Shown: piece after piece, positions 1 through 10,300 of the stretch
Position numbering within the stretch: the stretch's first letter is position 1
How the letters are laid out: each line of letters starts with the position of its first letter
Assembly: GCF_000208865.1 (NCBI RefSeq)
Contig: NC_018396.1
Location: 3,653,101 to 3,717,100, forward strand
Direction of reading: 5' to 3'
DNA from: Neospora caninum Liverpool
Taxonomy: Eukaryota; Apicomplexa; Conoidasida; Eucoccidiorida; Sarcocystidae
Length of the DNA: 64,000 nucleotides
Translations under genes and position numbers: made by a program
Notes under the pieces: generated by a model
What the model saw: the letters and a program-made list of their open reading frames with translations, nothing else
Told to the model about the DNA's origin: nothing
Databases searched by the model: none

Positions 1-2
1 AG

Positions 3-230
3 ATCTCTTCCACGCTCCAAAGAAGGCGACGGAGTTGGAGCGCTTCTCGGTCTTTCGCCAATCTGCCGCTCTTCAGTGCTTCGCTCCTGGAGCAGCCGGA
101 GGACGGGAACGATGCCGACGAGGGAGTCTCGCAGGACGTCTGCGTTCTCAGCGATTGCCTGACGAACGCCACGCGGAGCGCGCAGGATGAGAAGAGAAAA
201 GGCGAGGGAATTAGAGCCGTTACAGCGTGA
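3..230 (+). CDS. partial terminal exon, hypothetical protein
   Basis: Reading frame 3 is open from the window edge to a TGA at 228-230 (about 75 codons). It encodes a serine- and arginine-rich stretch followed by an acidic segment with residues such as EQPEDGNDADEG. The other two plus frames are also open for 50 to 60 codons, so the frame is chosen on composition alone. It would be the 3' end of a plus-strand gene that starts left of the window. No domain is recognised, and a chance open frame is quite possible. Confidence 0.35.
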   Translation: MSSTLQRRRRSWSASRSFANLPLFSASLLEQPEDGNDADEGVSQDVCVLSDCLTNATRSAQDEKRKGEGIRAVTA

Positions 231-606
231 GCGTAGAGGGGGTAATAAAGCAAAAACACACGGAGTGCCATCCGCTCACATGCATCGCAGGACATGCACA
301 GACACCGTTGGAGAGTCAGTCACCTTTCCCATGAAGATGTCTCCAATATGCAGAGTGCGCGACAAACCTTTTCAGGAACACTGTGATGTCGCCGACGATG
401 CATGACGAAAGATGTGAACAGCTGGGCACCAAGACGTATGACGCATGCAGAATGGCAAGTCTTCTTCCAAGCCCGTCAACTTCTCATCGATTTCTCTATT
501 CCGGCGTTGACTGGCGCTTCGTCGTCGGGAAACCCTCGAGTCGAAACAAAACACACCGTTGCTGGGGCTTGGTGCTCGCTTGACAGCACCCGTCAAATCG
601 ACGACG

Positions 607-708
607 GGCACATATTCGAAACAGCTAACCTAGAGTAACGGCCACATATTCGAAACAGCTAACCTAAAGTCATGGCCACATATTCGAAACAGCTAACCTA
701 GAGTCCAG
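607..708. repeat. 34-bp tandem repeat, three copies
   Basis: Three head-to-tail copies with a 34-base period at 607-640, 641-674 and 675-708. The shared core reads CACATATTCGAAACAGCTAA, and the copies differ at only a few bases. The array lies in non-coding DNA between the partial plus-strand exon and the minus-strand genes. The rest of 230-890 shows nothing else that can be supported. Confidence 0.95.
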
Positions 709-892
709 TGACATCCAAAACGGCAAGGGTGCGCCAGTAGGAAGATCGAACTATGAGAAGCTACTATACGTCGCTGCTCCCTTAGCACAAAACGGACGAC
801 ACAAACGAGCAACGCATGCCTGGAGAAAACAACCCTTCTGTTCACTTCCTCCCGAAAAAGCAGGTAACGGAATGAAGTGCCGGGAACCGGCC

Positions 893-1312
893 TCACACTC
901 GTCCTCTACGGCTTCCCGGCCAGAGATAACTAGCAAATGGCAAACCTGTGTAGTTCGAAGGTGACAGCGGACTCTCCTCCAATCTTACGTCGAGTAGCAG
1001 GTCGCGAATACGCGCGCGGTCGGCGCCTTGAAACTCCACAACGCTGATCGCCGCTCTCGCTGCATGCACCGGAGACGGGCTGGGTAGACCATTGCGGGCG
1101 TGCTGAGCAAGTCGACTTAGCAAAATCTCTCGACTTTTCTGCGTGGGGTTGGAAGAACGGCGGTCTCCAGACGGTGGAGTGTTGGGGCGCGTCTCGTAGA
1201 GAAAGTGGCTAGCACACAACGACAGAGCACAGGAGCAAATGTGAGCACCGAAAAGGGCCGTAGTGTCGGCGGTAGTCCCACGCCGCACCAAACGTGAAAT
1301 GAGCTGAAACAT
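893..1312 (-). CDS. hypothetical protein, possible single or terminal exon
   Basis: A minus-strand ATG at 1312 opens a 139-codon frame ending at 893. The composition is protein-like, with an Arg/Leu-rich stretch SREILLSRLAQHARNG and an acidic-basic stretch DRARIRDLLLDVRLEE. It lies 3' of the two-exon gene at 1770-2728. It could be an additional exon of that gene: the stop codon of that gene overlaps a possible donor (TG|GTAAAA, phase 2), and an AG with a matching 1-base phase occurs in this frame. No family is recognised. Confidence 0.3.
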   Translation of the reverse strand: MFQLISRLVRRGTTADTTALFGAHICSCALSLCASHFLYETRPNTPPSGDRRSSNPTQKSREILLSRLAQHARNGLPSPSPVHAARAAISVVEFQGADRARIRDLLLDVRLEESPLSPSNYTGLPFASYLWPGSRRGRV

Positions 1313-1402
1313 TCACAGCACGCGCCTACGTGTGGATGCAGAATGCCGCAAAACCCCTCTGGAAAGACATACGCTCCGTCGCACTGCGATCACCGAGGTG
1401 CC

Positions 1403-1417
1403 CACCCCCCCCCCCCG
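1403..1417. repeat. poly(C) run
   Basis: An uninterrupted C run of about 14 to 15 bases in non-coding DNA 3' of the small minus-strand genes. A similar C run lies near 14239-14254 (inside the first DNAI3 intron), and G runs lie near 41515-41525 and 44329-44341 (inside introns of the coiled-coil gene). Confidence 0.9.
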
Positions 1418-1769
1418 CGCGCGTAAAGAGATCCAGGAAATGGAGCTTTGCAGATGCAGAGTCGCAACCCAACACCGCCAGAGTGCGGCACACACAGTCA
1501 CTGATGTGTCAAGGGAACAGTCAGGAGCTGGAATTCCACGGAGACGGAGACATTCACCAGTTGCCTGGGAGCGAGGCTTTGCGAGTCGCCGCACCTCCGG
1601 GCACGTCGAACGACGCCACCTCGTGGCCACCGGGAGGACGCGCACATGAGAGGGGCAAGACCAGCGCCCGCGGTAACCGCTACGCCTCGTGAAAGGCGAA
1701 CGAAACACTCCACACCAGCCCACAGCTCGTCTGTCTGTGCGTCAAACAGCCCCGCCTAACATCCGAGTT

Positions 1770-2728
1770 TTACCAAATGTCGTCGGAGGACAGCCCTGAG
1801 AGGCACGCGCCACTGTCTCGAGTCAGCGTTTCTAGAATGGCTTCCATTGCTTCCGGAAGACGGGCTCGGCGAAGATATCCGAGAACGCCGCTTGCGCACT
1901 CGACGTCCTCCTGAGAAACACATACGCAAGAGCACATCCATGCATCATTTCCCATCTTCTGCGCATACACGCAAAGAGCATCCCGCTGTGAAGAGGAACC
2001 TCCTGAACGTGTATCCCTCGGTGCCTTCCAGTGCGTATGCAGCCTGCACATAGTGACGAGCACGTGCACTTGCATGCGTGCTCTTGGACCGCTGCTGGCG
2101 TGGCAGGCGTTCGGGGTTTGACGTCTGAACAAAACAGAGAGCGTAGCTACGAGCGCGCCGCTCCTCCATCGGATTCGGCAGAAACTGGAGCACCGTCAAG
2201 CAGCGTCTCCCTTACCGAATCCAAATATCTCTCATCGTTGGGCGTGTCTCGTGTAACTCTCTCGCCATACTGTGTGCGGAACCCAACCCCTGCATCACGT
2301 TGCTCCAAACGGGATTTCAACACCGAGGCGTAAGCGGGCCCCAGTGTCTGAAGGTGGCGTCGAGTGCCCAGAATGCAAAACGCCCACATGGCTGTGACAA
2401 ACGCGTTCCGTATCTCGATGTTTTGCGATGCAAGCTCTTCTAGAGACGTCTCTAGTGCCCGTGCACGCTGCGAGAAAGCCGTAGGAGTTTCGACGCCGGC
2501 TGCGTCCGACGAGTCCCTGTGGAAAGCCAACAGCGAACGAGAAAGCTCCGATTCGGCCATTCGCTGGAACTCCTTGTCTTCCTTGTTCCTGCTTATCTCT
2601 TCGAGAAGACGCGCTTGGATGCTCCGGTGCACCGAAAGCCTCTCAAGAAGGTTTTGAGTGACGGTCTCAAAAAACAGCCGAACGTGGCGATCCTCCACCG
2701 GCACAGATCCCTCAGGCATAGAAGCCAT
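1770..2728 (-). CDS. conserved-looking hypothetical helical protein (2 exons)
   Basis: Exon 1 is 2728-2216 and exon 2 is 1910-1770, joined in phase 0 by a consensus donor (TCG|GTAAGG) and a TTTCTCAG acceptor. The start is the ATG at 2728, in the context AAAAATGGC typical of coccidian starts. A second in-frame ATG lies four codons into the protein. The 217-residue product is predicted mostly helical, with charged segments such as LLEEISRNKEDKEFQRMAES and a short hydrophobic patch AFVTAMWAFCILG near residue 115. No signal peptide or known domain is seen. The final exon ends in SSDDIW and TAA. I do not recognise the family. The splice model is well supported; the function is unknown. Confidence 0.6.
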
Positions 2729-2729
2729 T

Positions 2730-3495
2730 TTTCCTGAAAAGAAGTGGAACGCGGGAAACAGGTGAATATGTGGCGTGATAATACCAAAGCACCTCCTTAT
2801 CTTGCTACGGGCTCCTGCTTGCCAAGCGCCGTCCACCGCAGAGAGAGAAGGTAACTGAGAGCACAGCTTGATGCATCAACTGATTGTGTCGGTACACGGA
2901 TGAAGAGCAGCGGAGTCGCGGTGAACGTTCCGTGGTGGCGTCATGCGTCCCGCCAGTCGACGAACTTTATGTGGGTATATTTCTACCAGCGTCGACAGTG
3001 GCGAGGCCCCAGCGGATACTCTCCGCGGCAATCAACCTCAGCGAAGGCCAGCGCGTCTGACAGGACTACTTAGAGAGCCGGCGGTTTAAGGGTGCATGCA
3101 GTTTGGTTCCGAGCGGAACCCAGGGCTGATACCGATCCCCCGCTTCTGCCGAGTGCCAGTGACGGAGGCCCACGCACGTTGCTGGTTCTTCCGCCCACTG
3201 TCGACTCAGAGAGGCTGCAGGTGTCTGCTGTCAATGCGCAGTGAGTCCTAGCGAACAGAAGTCTTCTGCACACGAAACAGTCTTCCCGTTTCGCAAGTCT
3301 GTCACTTGGATACGGTGCTCTTGCGTGGCGTCAGCACCCGCGCCCCCAGGGGATCGCGGGAGGAACTTGCACGTCTGAGACTTGCTAATGTGGAGCCGAT
3401 GCAGTGTGGCCCAGTTGAAACCGTCCCGCCGTCTCTGTAGATCGGCGAGGTCTTCTCCCGTCCGAAGCCCAATCCCGAAGCACGCCCTCCACAGG
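2730..3495. other. intergenic region, nothing recognised
   Basis: This stretch lies upstream of the minus-strand gene starting at 2728 and downstream of the one ending at 3496, so it should hold the promoter of the former and the 3' end of the latter. One YGCATGCR octamer is present near 3094. Minus-strand frames of about 65 codons (3070-3273, 3302-3499) are not convincing. Confidence 0.4.
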
Positions 3496-4665
3496 TCACT
3501 TGGTGCAGGGCGTGAACGGGACAGACCAGGCGCTATCGCACTCGCGCCTTGACTTACTTAGAAACGTTATCTGTGCACTGACGGGTACCCCGACCTTTTG
3601 TTTCCAGCTCTCCGCCATGTCTCCCGTGCCGGATGCGGAAGCCTCTGATGAGCGATCGAGTGTCTCCGCATCCACGCAGAGGCGCGCCACCGCGACAACC
3701 TCCGCTGCAGATGCCGTTCGGGGTTGAAAGACCTCAACGGCTCGAGACGCCTTTTCGGCCCGCCTCAGTGCATTTCCAATGCTAGAGAAACTTAGGCGGT
3801 CTCCCGATCCCTGCGGGGAACCTCGAGGCTCGCTTCGGTCCCCTTTTCCGTGCGTCAGCGGCTGCGAAAATGCCCTGTTCGCCTCGCAAGGGGCGGGAGT
3901 CGACGCTGCTCGGCTGCTTGCACTGCCCCCGTCCAGGGGCTCACACCCTTCAGGGACTGCATGCGACGCGAAGCCTTCGGCCGGCATTTGTCTCACCAGC
4001 GGACGCACGTCGCCCTCAGCTGCGCTGTCGTGGAGCCGGCCCCTCCGACCCGCCTGCGCATGCACGCCGGTGGAAAAGGACGGGCTCGGAGGATTCCGGC
4101 CGAGTGGCGACCCAGCTTCCCGCCCACCCTCCGGCCTCCCCGTCCCGCGATCGCAGCCAGCAGGTCCAGGGAATGTCTGGGAAGGTGCGAGGCTTCGCGC
4201 CGGCTTCGCGTGCTGGGGCACTCCGTGGGAGGGAGACGGGACGGTCTTTGAAGCGGGAAAGCCATGCGGATGCCGCACTCGAGCACCGCCCGAGCCTTGA
4301 TGCGGAGCGCCTGAAACAGTTTGCGGACTGTCGTTCGAAACAGGATTGCAGCGCTGAAGTGTACCTGCGTCGAGGGGAACAGAGGAACGCGTCAGATGCT
4401 CAGCTGTTCTGCGCGGATGCCCCGTTGAGTGCAGGTACGCGGACGTTAGAGTACGCCAGTGAGAGAAGGAGCAGGTCAGAGGGCGAGATGCAGCAGGGGT
4501 GACCGCTCGCCGCACCAGGCCAGATCCGGGTTCCTTTGGACAGGCAGCCGGAGAGCTGAAACGGCCGAGGCGACTCTGAGAAAATGAGGGTCCGCCTGGG
4601 CTGCAGCGCGCGCGGGTGGGAATCCGCCGCCACAGCGCATCGCTCTCGAGCCGAAGAAGCGACAT
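3496..4665 (-). CDS. hypothetical Ser/Pro/Gly-rich protein, apparently single exon
   Basis: A minus-strand open frame of 389 codons starts at the ATG at 4665, in the good context GCAAAATGTCG. It is also open upstream to a TGA near 4858 without an ATG, so an upstream exon is possible. The product is rich in Ser, Pro, Gly and Arg, looks disordered, and has no transmembrane segment or recognisable domain. This region is GC-rich, and shorter open frames occur on the plus strand (3779-4300, 3870-4502). The minus frame is preferred because it is the longest and has the best start context. It could still be a GC-driven chance frame. Confidence 0.42.
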   Translation of the reverse strand: MSLLRLESDALWRRIPTRARCSPGGPSFSQSRLGRFSSPAACPKEPGSGLVRRAVTPAASRPLTCSFSHWRTLTSAYLHSTGHPRRTAEHLTRSSVPLDAGTLQRCNPVSNDSPQTVSGAPHQGSGGARVRHPHGFPASKTVPSPSHGVPQHAKPARSLAPSQTFPGPAGCDRGTGRPEGGREAGSPLGRNPPSPSFSTGVHAQAGRRGRLHDSAAEGDVRPLVRQMPAEGFASHAVPEGCEPLDGGSASSRAASTPAPCEANRAFSQPLTHGKGDRSEPRGSPQGSGDRLSFSSIGNALRRAEKASRAVEVFQPRTASAAEVVAVARLCVDAETLDRSSEASASGTGDMAESWKQKVGVPVSAQITFLSKSRRECDSAWSVPFTPCTK

Positions 4666-4669
4666 TTTG

Positions 4670-5400
4670 CTCTCTTGGGTCGTTCCGGTTCTACGCCTTG
4701 ATGGCAAAACAGATTCGAAATCGAGCAGTCCTTCCGCATATCCCTGACTCTCCAAGTAACGCGCGCGAACACGGCGTGTGCGCTGCTGGAGGTCGTGCAA
4801 TCCTACGGCGACGCGATGAGGCTGGCCTCGAGAAGTGCCTTGCGTCCCGGTGCCGCCTCAAGCGGTCCGCAGCGGCCGTCGCAGGCCTAGAAAAAGTTAG
4901 GTAGCGTTTATTTTGCGCCTCTCCGTCTGTGGTGCACGGAGACGCCTGTCCACCTTCGGACCCAACGGGTGAGCAGACCAGCGAACGTGTCTCTGCCGCC
5001 AATTTTTTTTCTCAGAGGCACCAGCAGCGCATCAGAGGGGGCTGCCGCTGCCTGTGTTGCTGCGATGGAAGCGGCGCATTTGCGCAAAGTCGGAACCCAG
5101 CGTTGGAGTCGCCGGGGCCACCGGATGGACCAGGCAATTTCCGCTGACGGCGCTGAGCAAGAAGAATCCACGATGGCGCCTTGCCAGTACAGAGAAAAGC
5201 CGTCGGCCTCCTGCAGTATGTGGAGGAAGGCGGTAGTGCAAATCTGTCCGAAGAGACATGGCCTAAGAAAGGGAAAGGTCGAAGGAACGACGGCAAGTCG
5301 GCAGCGCTTTCCTAGCCCGCCTGGTTTGAGTCGCAGACGAAGAAGGAAAGCATTGAGACCTCCGTAGAAGGGACGGAGGCAGGCCAGTTCAGATGAAAAC
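4670..5400. other. GC-rich region with ambiguous open frames
   Basis: Several frames on both strands stay open for 75 to 166 codons (minus 5408-4908, plus 4969-5367). None has a convincing ATG plus splice signals, and none resembles a known protein. This may be the 5' leader or an upstream exon of the minus-strand gene ending at 3496. Confidence 0.4.
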
Positions 5401-5830
5401 CAGCGCAAAGGTCAAAGTGTCACGGTTCCACGCCAATCCTTTGAGTGGCGGAGACGGCCCACCCCAACGGTGCTGCCAAGCTGGAGTAGGTCTGGGCGGT
5501 CCAGCCGACGAAACCCAGCCCTGACGGGAGTCAGCAGACGCAATCATGTTTATAAGAGCTCAGCCCCAAAGCTCTGCTCAGGATCCAGGCCCTTCTTACG
5601 GCATTTTCGTTCGTCAGCGTCCTGTTGTTCTTGCGAGAAACAGACAGCGCGGTGGGCTGGCGACGCGGGAAAGCCCCAAACGAACGAGCAAGCTCTCCTC
5701 GTAGAAGGACGCATTGGCTGTGGAACCGGTACGTACTCAGAAATGCGCTACCGTCTGAACTGTAGAGAGAGCGAAGGGATCCCTCTGTGCTGCAAGCTCT
5801 TCAAATCCGGACAAGCAGTGTGGCGTGTTT

Positions 5831-6499
5831 CGCATGCAACAGCTGCATGCGTTGCAAGCCTGGACTCCATCCTGTAGCATCTACGCGAAGGCCAGTGGAA
5901 TGCCGCTAACAGAAGGCCGGTTTCATGGTCGAGGTCAGCGCGCATGCGAGGCTCATTGAGATTTAACGTTTCTAACGAGGGGTCACGCGATCCATGTCAC
6001 CTTTTCTGTAGAAGGCTGCCATCTCACCGCATGCACAGCGCAGCCGCTCGTGTCGAGCACGAACTGACCGCGCGTCTCCTGAAGAGGAGGCGATGCGGCA
6101 TCTCTGAGTGCAAAGTTATTCTAAGGAACAAAAGGTGGCCGAATGAAACATAGCTGGCCTTTGTCTGTCGCATGCATCATCCGAGGTAAAGTCCTCAGCG
6201 ACTCTCTATCAGTCGTGTCTCACAGTAGTGGGGCAAGCCGGCGCTGCTGCGCAACCCAGGACTACATGTATTGACACGTAGGGGTGAGAATGGCGTGGCG
6301 TGCCGGTTTAAGCATGGAGGGCCGACCGAACCAACCACCGTGAAGCAAGTTGGGAAACTAAGCTTCAAAGGACGACGCAATGAGGGCAAGGCAGACTCGC
6401 CGGAAAGGCAAACAGCGGCAATGGCAGATGAGCACGCACATAGCATACTGGTCGTTGTAGACGACGCGTACTGTCCAGCACCAATCCTAAACGCATGCA
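5831..6499. promoter_or_regulatory. cluster of six YGCATGCR octamers
   Basis: Octamers matching YGCATGCR occur at 5831-5838, 5844-5851, 5941-5948, 6028-6035, 6169-6176 and 6492-6499. The first two form a perfect 8-bp inverted repeat with a 5-base spacer. This motif is a known promoter element in Toxoplasma, reported upstream of ribosomal protein and other genes and linked to ApiAP2 factors. With four of 65,536 octamers matching, about one site per 16 kb is expected by chance. The cluster lies in a 2-kb stretch without a supported gene, upstream of the minus-strand gene starting at 4665 and downstream of the dynein gene. Its target gene is not known. Confidence 0.4.
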
Positions 6500-7390
6500 C
6501 TTCTCTCGCTCAAACAGCTGGTTGCCTCAGCTCACTTCACCCATCGCAAGACTCCTACTGGCAGCTGTACGCGCGAATGGTCTCATCGCGAAAAGTGTAG
6601 TCCTGTGCTGAAGCAGTGTGCATGGCAATCGTTATTTGCATGTGACTATGAGGTGGGTGTTGTGCGTTTCAAAGGGTTCTAGAGTGTCCAGGGCTCGGCC
6701 GCAACGTAGCTGTTGACGCATTCGGTGAAGGGTACGCCGAGCGTCAAGGTGAATATGCTGTCGTGAAACCCGGTAGCGGCGGGCGTCCCTGGCGCGTCCG
6801 AGACCCTCGGTTTGACGCCATGGTGAGCAAGTCACATTGCTTAGAACACTCCCGCGTAGAGTGAATTGGCCTCCCTAGTACGTCGCACCAACATCAAAAG
6901 AGAGCCGGCTGGTGTTGCTTGTCAAGAGGCCCTCCGCCAGGTCAGCATCTGCTGCCTCCCACCCCTCGAAAAAGTCTTCTCCGTCAACTTGAGCTATCCG
7001 GGTGTATCGCAACTACTTTCTTCACTCTGGTCCTCGTGTTTCCCACAGTGCCTTCCCGGGCGCTCCCGCGCGGCAGATGATCTTCAACGTCAGCCACCCC
7101 GAGTTCCTGGCGAACACATGCAGAAGAGTTCAAGTACGAGTCACTAACAGGCAGAAAATATAGAATACAGAGATTCCAAATCACAGGTGAACAGGCGAGT
7201 CCACACAGGGGGTTGCCCACAGCGATTGCTGGACGCAAGGCAAAGCTATGTTCGCCGAGGCAACATGGTAGCCTCAATGTTCCGAGACTGAGGCCGGTAC
7301 ACAAAATGGCGGGCTGCTCGGGTGAGGAAATCTGAGTTGCGTCCTAGGAAACTACACGGGCCGTGATTAGTGCTATTCCGCCTCGTTAGG
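6500..7390. other. intergenic region 3' of the dynein gene
   Basis: No supported gene. A plus-strand frame at 6271-6600 contains an ATG near 6421 with about 59 codons, but no splice context or similarity is evident. The dynein intermediate chain gene ends at 7391 on the minus strand, so its 3' UTR and polyadenylation region should fall here. Confidence 0.4.
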
Positions 7391-10300
7391 TTATGCTGTA
7401 GCATAAGGGGTGCTGTACTTCGCTACTGGCCGAGAGGACAGTACCCTTCTGCAGGCGGCTTCGAGTAGCCTGTACTCGGTCTCCATGGCTTCGAGGGCGG
7501 CTTCCTCGTTTTTGTGGGGTGTTGTGTCTTTCATTAGCGCCGACTCGTCGCTTTCCGGCACCCTTTTTCTTTTGAGCGTTTCGACTTCCTGAAAGCATGA
7601 AGAGGCTGGCCGTAACGAACAATGGAATGAGGTCCCAAGCAATCCTGTCAACAGGACTGCTGCCGCGAGCCTCGTCACAGCCGCAGAAAACCAGCTACCA
7701 CTGTGTCAGCGGCATGAGAGCAGCTCTTGGGTACCTTTTTCAACTCCTCTCGCCTCCGGACGACGTAGGAAATGACTTCGCGCTCTCGAACGAACATCGC
7801 GCGAACCACGCCGACTTCACCGACTGTCTACGGGCCAAATACAAAAACGAAGCGGGGAAAGCCGCTTTCGCGGGGCTGTCCTTACCTCAGTTGGGCAAAA
7901 CGACGTTTCCCACACTTCGGCGTTTCGAAGGCAGTCTTGCTTCCAGCGTAATCGGAGAGGCGATGCAACCGTTGGTGCGCAGATGGAGGGCGTCACTCCT
8001 CTTTCCCCACCTGTTGCTACATTACGTGTTGAAAGGATCGAGGAGCGATGAGCATATCCACGTAAACAGCACGGCATATTGCCTGCAGCGTTCAACGTCT
8101 GTATCTCGTGCTTCCCGTCCGACTTCAGAAGTACGCGTCGAAAGAAGCCGTACCTGGACCGAGAGATTTTTTGGCAACGAGAGGATGTGTACAATACCAT
8201 TTGCATCTCCAGCTGCGAGAAGGGACAGGACTGAGTCGTTGACGTCGCGCCCAGCGTCTCCGAGTCTTCCGTTAAGAGGGCGAGTTAGGCGCCGGCCACA
8301 TGCCATCGAGGGCCCCGGCCCGGTCTTGCCAGGGTGGAACGACAAGAACGTGACGGCAGCAGCTCCGACCACGAAGACGGAACTGTACGTTTGGCATTGC
8401 TCAGAGAGGTCCCAGACCTCGAGGCTGCCATCTGTTCTGCCGAGAAAGAGCACTGAAGGCCGTGTCGGGCTCCATGCGCCGCAGGCGTACGGGACGCTTG
8501 ATCTGACAAACCCGCACATTGGCGCACCCCTACATTCATCTGGCAACGGAACGGGAGTACCTGGGCCATCACCCCAAAAATGTGTGCAGATCGAAAACGG
8601 CTGAAGCGCCCGAATTTGTGCGGATATCATATGCGAGTCTGTGCAATCTGTGGTGCCCGCCTGCAGGCGAGACCCGAAACGTGACGGGGAAATCCCTTTG
8701 TCCATCACTTTCGGTTTCCTTGGGGTCCTTTGCCGTCTTGTCCCACTGCTCTAGCTGGTGTTGAGGCCCAGGGAAGCTCACGTTGGAGAAGAAAAAATAG
8801 GGGAAGGGCAATCTGGCATCCATATATAGAATGCCATATCAGTGACCGCCAGGAAGACGTCCTCGAAGAAAGGAGAAACTTCGAAGCTCAAAGTGGGTCT
8901 GCACGTTCTGGTTTCCTGCAAACGGGTATATCGGGTAAATTTCGAAATGCTGTCTCCAGCTTCCAATTAAACTCCATATAAAATGAGTGCATGGGAACCA
9001 GTATATGTTGGGGAGCTCTGATGATGTTTTTCGTCTGTCTTACGCCTCCTTGAAAAGCTCGGCAAAAACACTGAAGGTAAATATCAGCAGCGTGTTGTAG
9101 ACTTACGGCCAACAGAGTCTTGATGTAGTCGATCTTTCTTTCTTCGCCAGGCTGGGCCCAATCTCCGAAAAGAACTTCGCCATCCTCCTGACAAACAGAG
9201 CGGCTCGTCGCTGGCTGTCTCTGCTCTAGATTCTGCAGTCCCTTTGAACGCATCATGATCATGCAATCGGAGAGCGTGATAGCCAGTCCGTCTACGTGGC
9301 GTTCGTGCACCGGCTGCGAACGGTGGGAGAGTTCGTATGCTGGCGATTTCTGGGTTTTGTCCTTCCACTCTGTCTACAACAAAAGGAAAGTTGACGCCTG
9401 ACGAGTCACCTACCGTTGAAGCCCAAAAAGTCGTAGTCAACTCTGGGGGGTCTGTTTTCGGTATGACCAAGTGGCAACAGCCCAGATCCACTCCTGAAGA
9501 AGACAAACTCTCCCACGGTACTCAATAGGTAAGTGCGGCTGTCCCCACGAGCGGGAGCGACTGCATCCTATGATCTGAATGTTGTTCCTGCTTGGAAGGG
9601 GACTCCTACGAAAACGGTTTTTTCTTCAGTAATGCTTCAGGAAGTGCAACCCGTTTACTGATCTGTAACAGAGGCCCTTGCTACAAAACGTCGTAAGCAA
9701 CAGGATTCTAGAGGGAGCGCAGGGAATCAGGCTCCGACGGGGGCTGGGCTGCTCGACAACGTCGCGTAGTTTCCCTTGTACCCAGCAACTCCCTTTCCGC
9801 TGACGACCCCACCACGTTCTTCCAGTGACCTCGGTTCGATGCACGGATCTTTTTTGACACATGTGCAAACTCTATTTACGGTCTGTATGGTCGAATATCC
9901 GTGCGCTTATCTCTACGTTCACGTGTACGGGTGTTTTGTTGACTTGTCGAGGGGTACACTGTGCCGCACCTACCAGACTCCGCTTTTTTGAGCGGGGCCT
10001 GCAGGAACGGCCGCCACTGGAAATTATCAAGATGGGCAGAGTGTACGGCAGCGCTAACGTCCCACAACATAATGTTTCCATCGCCGGAAGACGTTATGAG
10101 ATAAGTACTAGTGTTGCTCGGGTTGAAAACTGGTCGCAAATTTTTCCTGAAGTCTGTCCCAGGAGGTAGCACTCGAATATCCGACACTGTCCTCTTGTGG
10201 GAGAAGTCAATCGACGAAGTCACGATTGGTTTCCTCGGCTGTTTCTGCTGTTGCACTGCAGAAGAGAAGCACTTCACATCACTGGCGGCCTTCAACTACG

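Noticed and set aside
3779..4502. Plus-strand frames of 173 and 210 codons
   Set aside because: They overlap a longer minus-strand frame with a better start context. GC-rich DNA keeps several frames open here.
7597..8604. 335-codon plus-strand open frame
   Set aside because: It lies antisense to DNAI3 exons at 8529-8154 and 7588-7391, whose WD40 content, splice phases and similarity to the human family are clear. It is a shadow frame.
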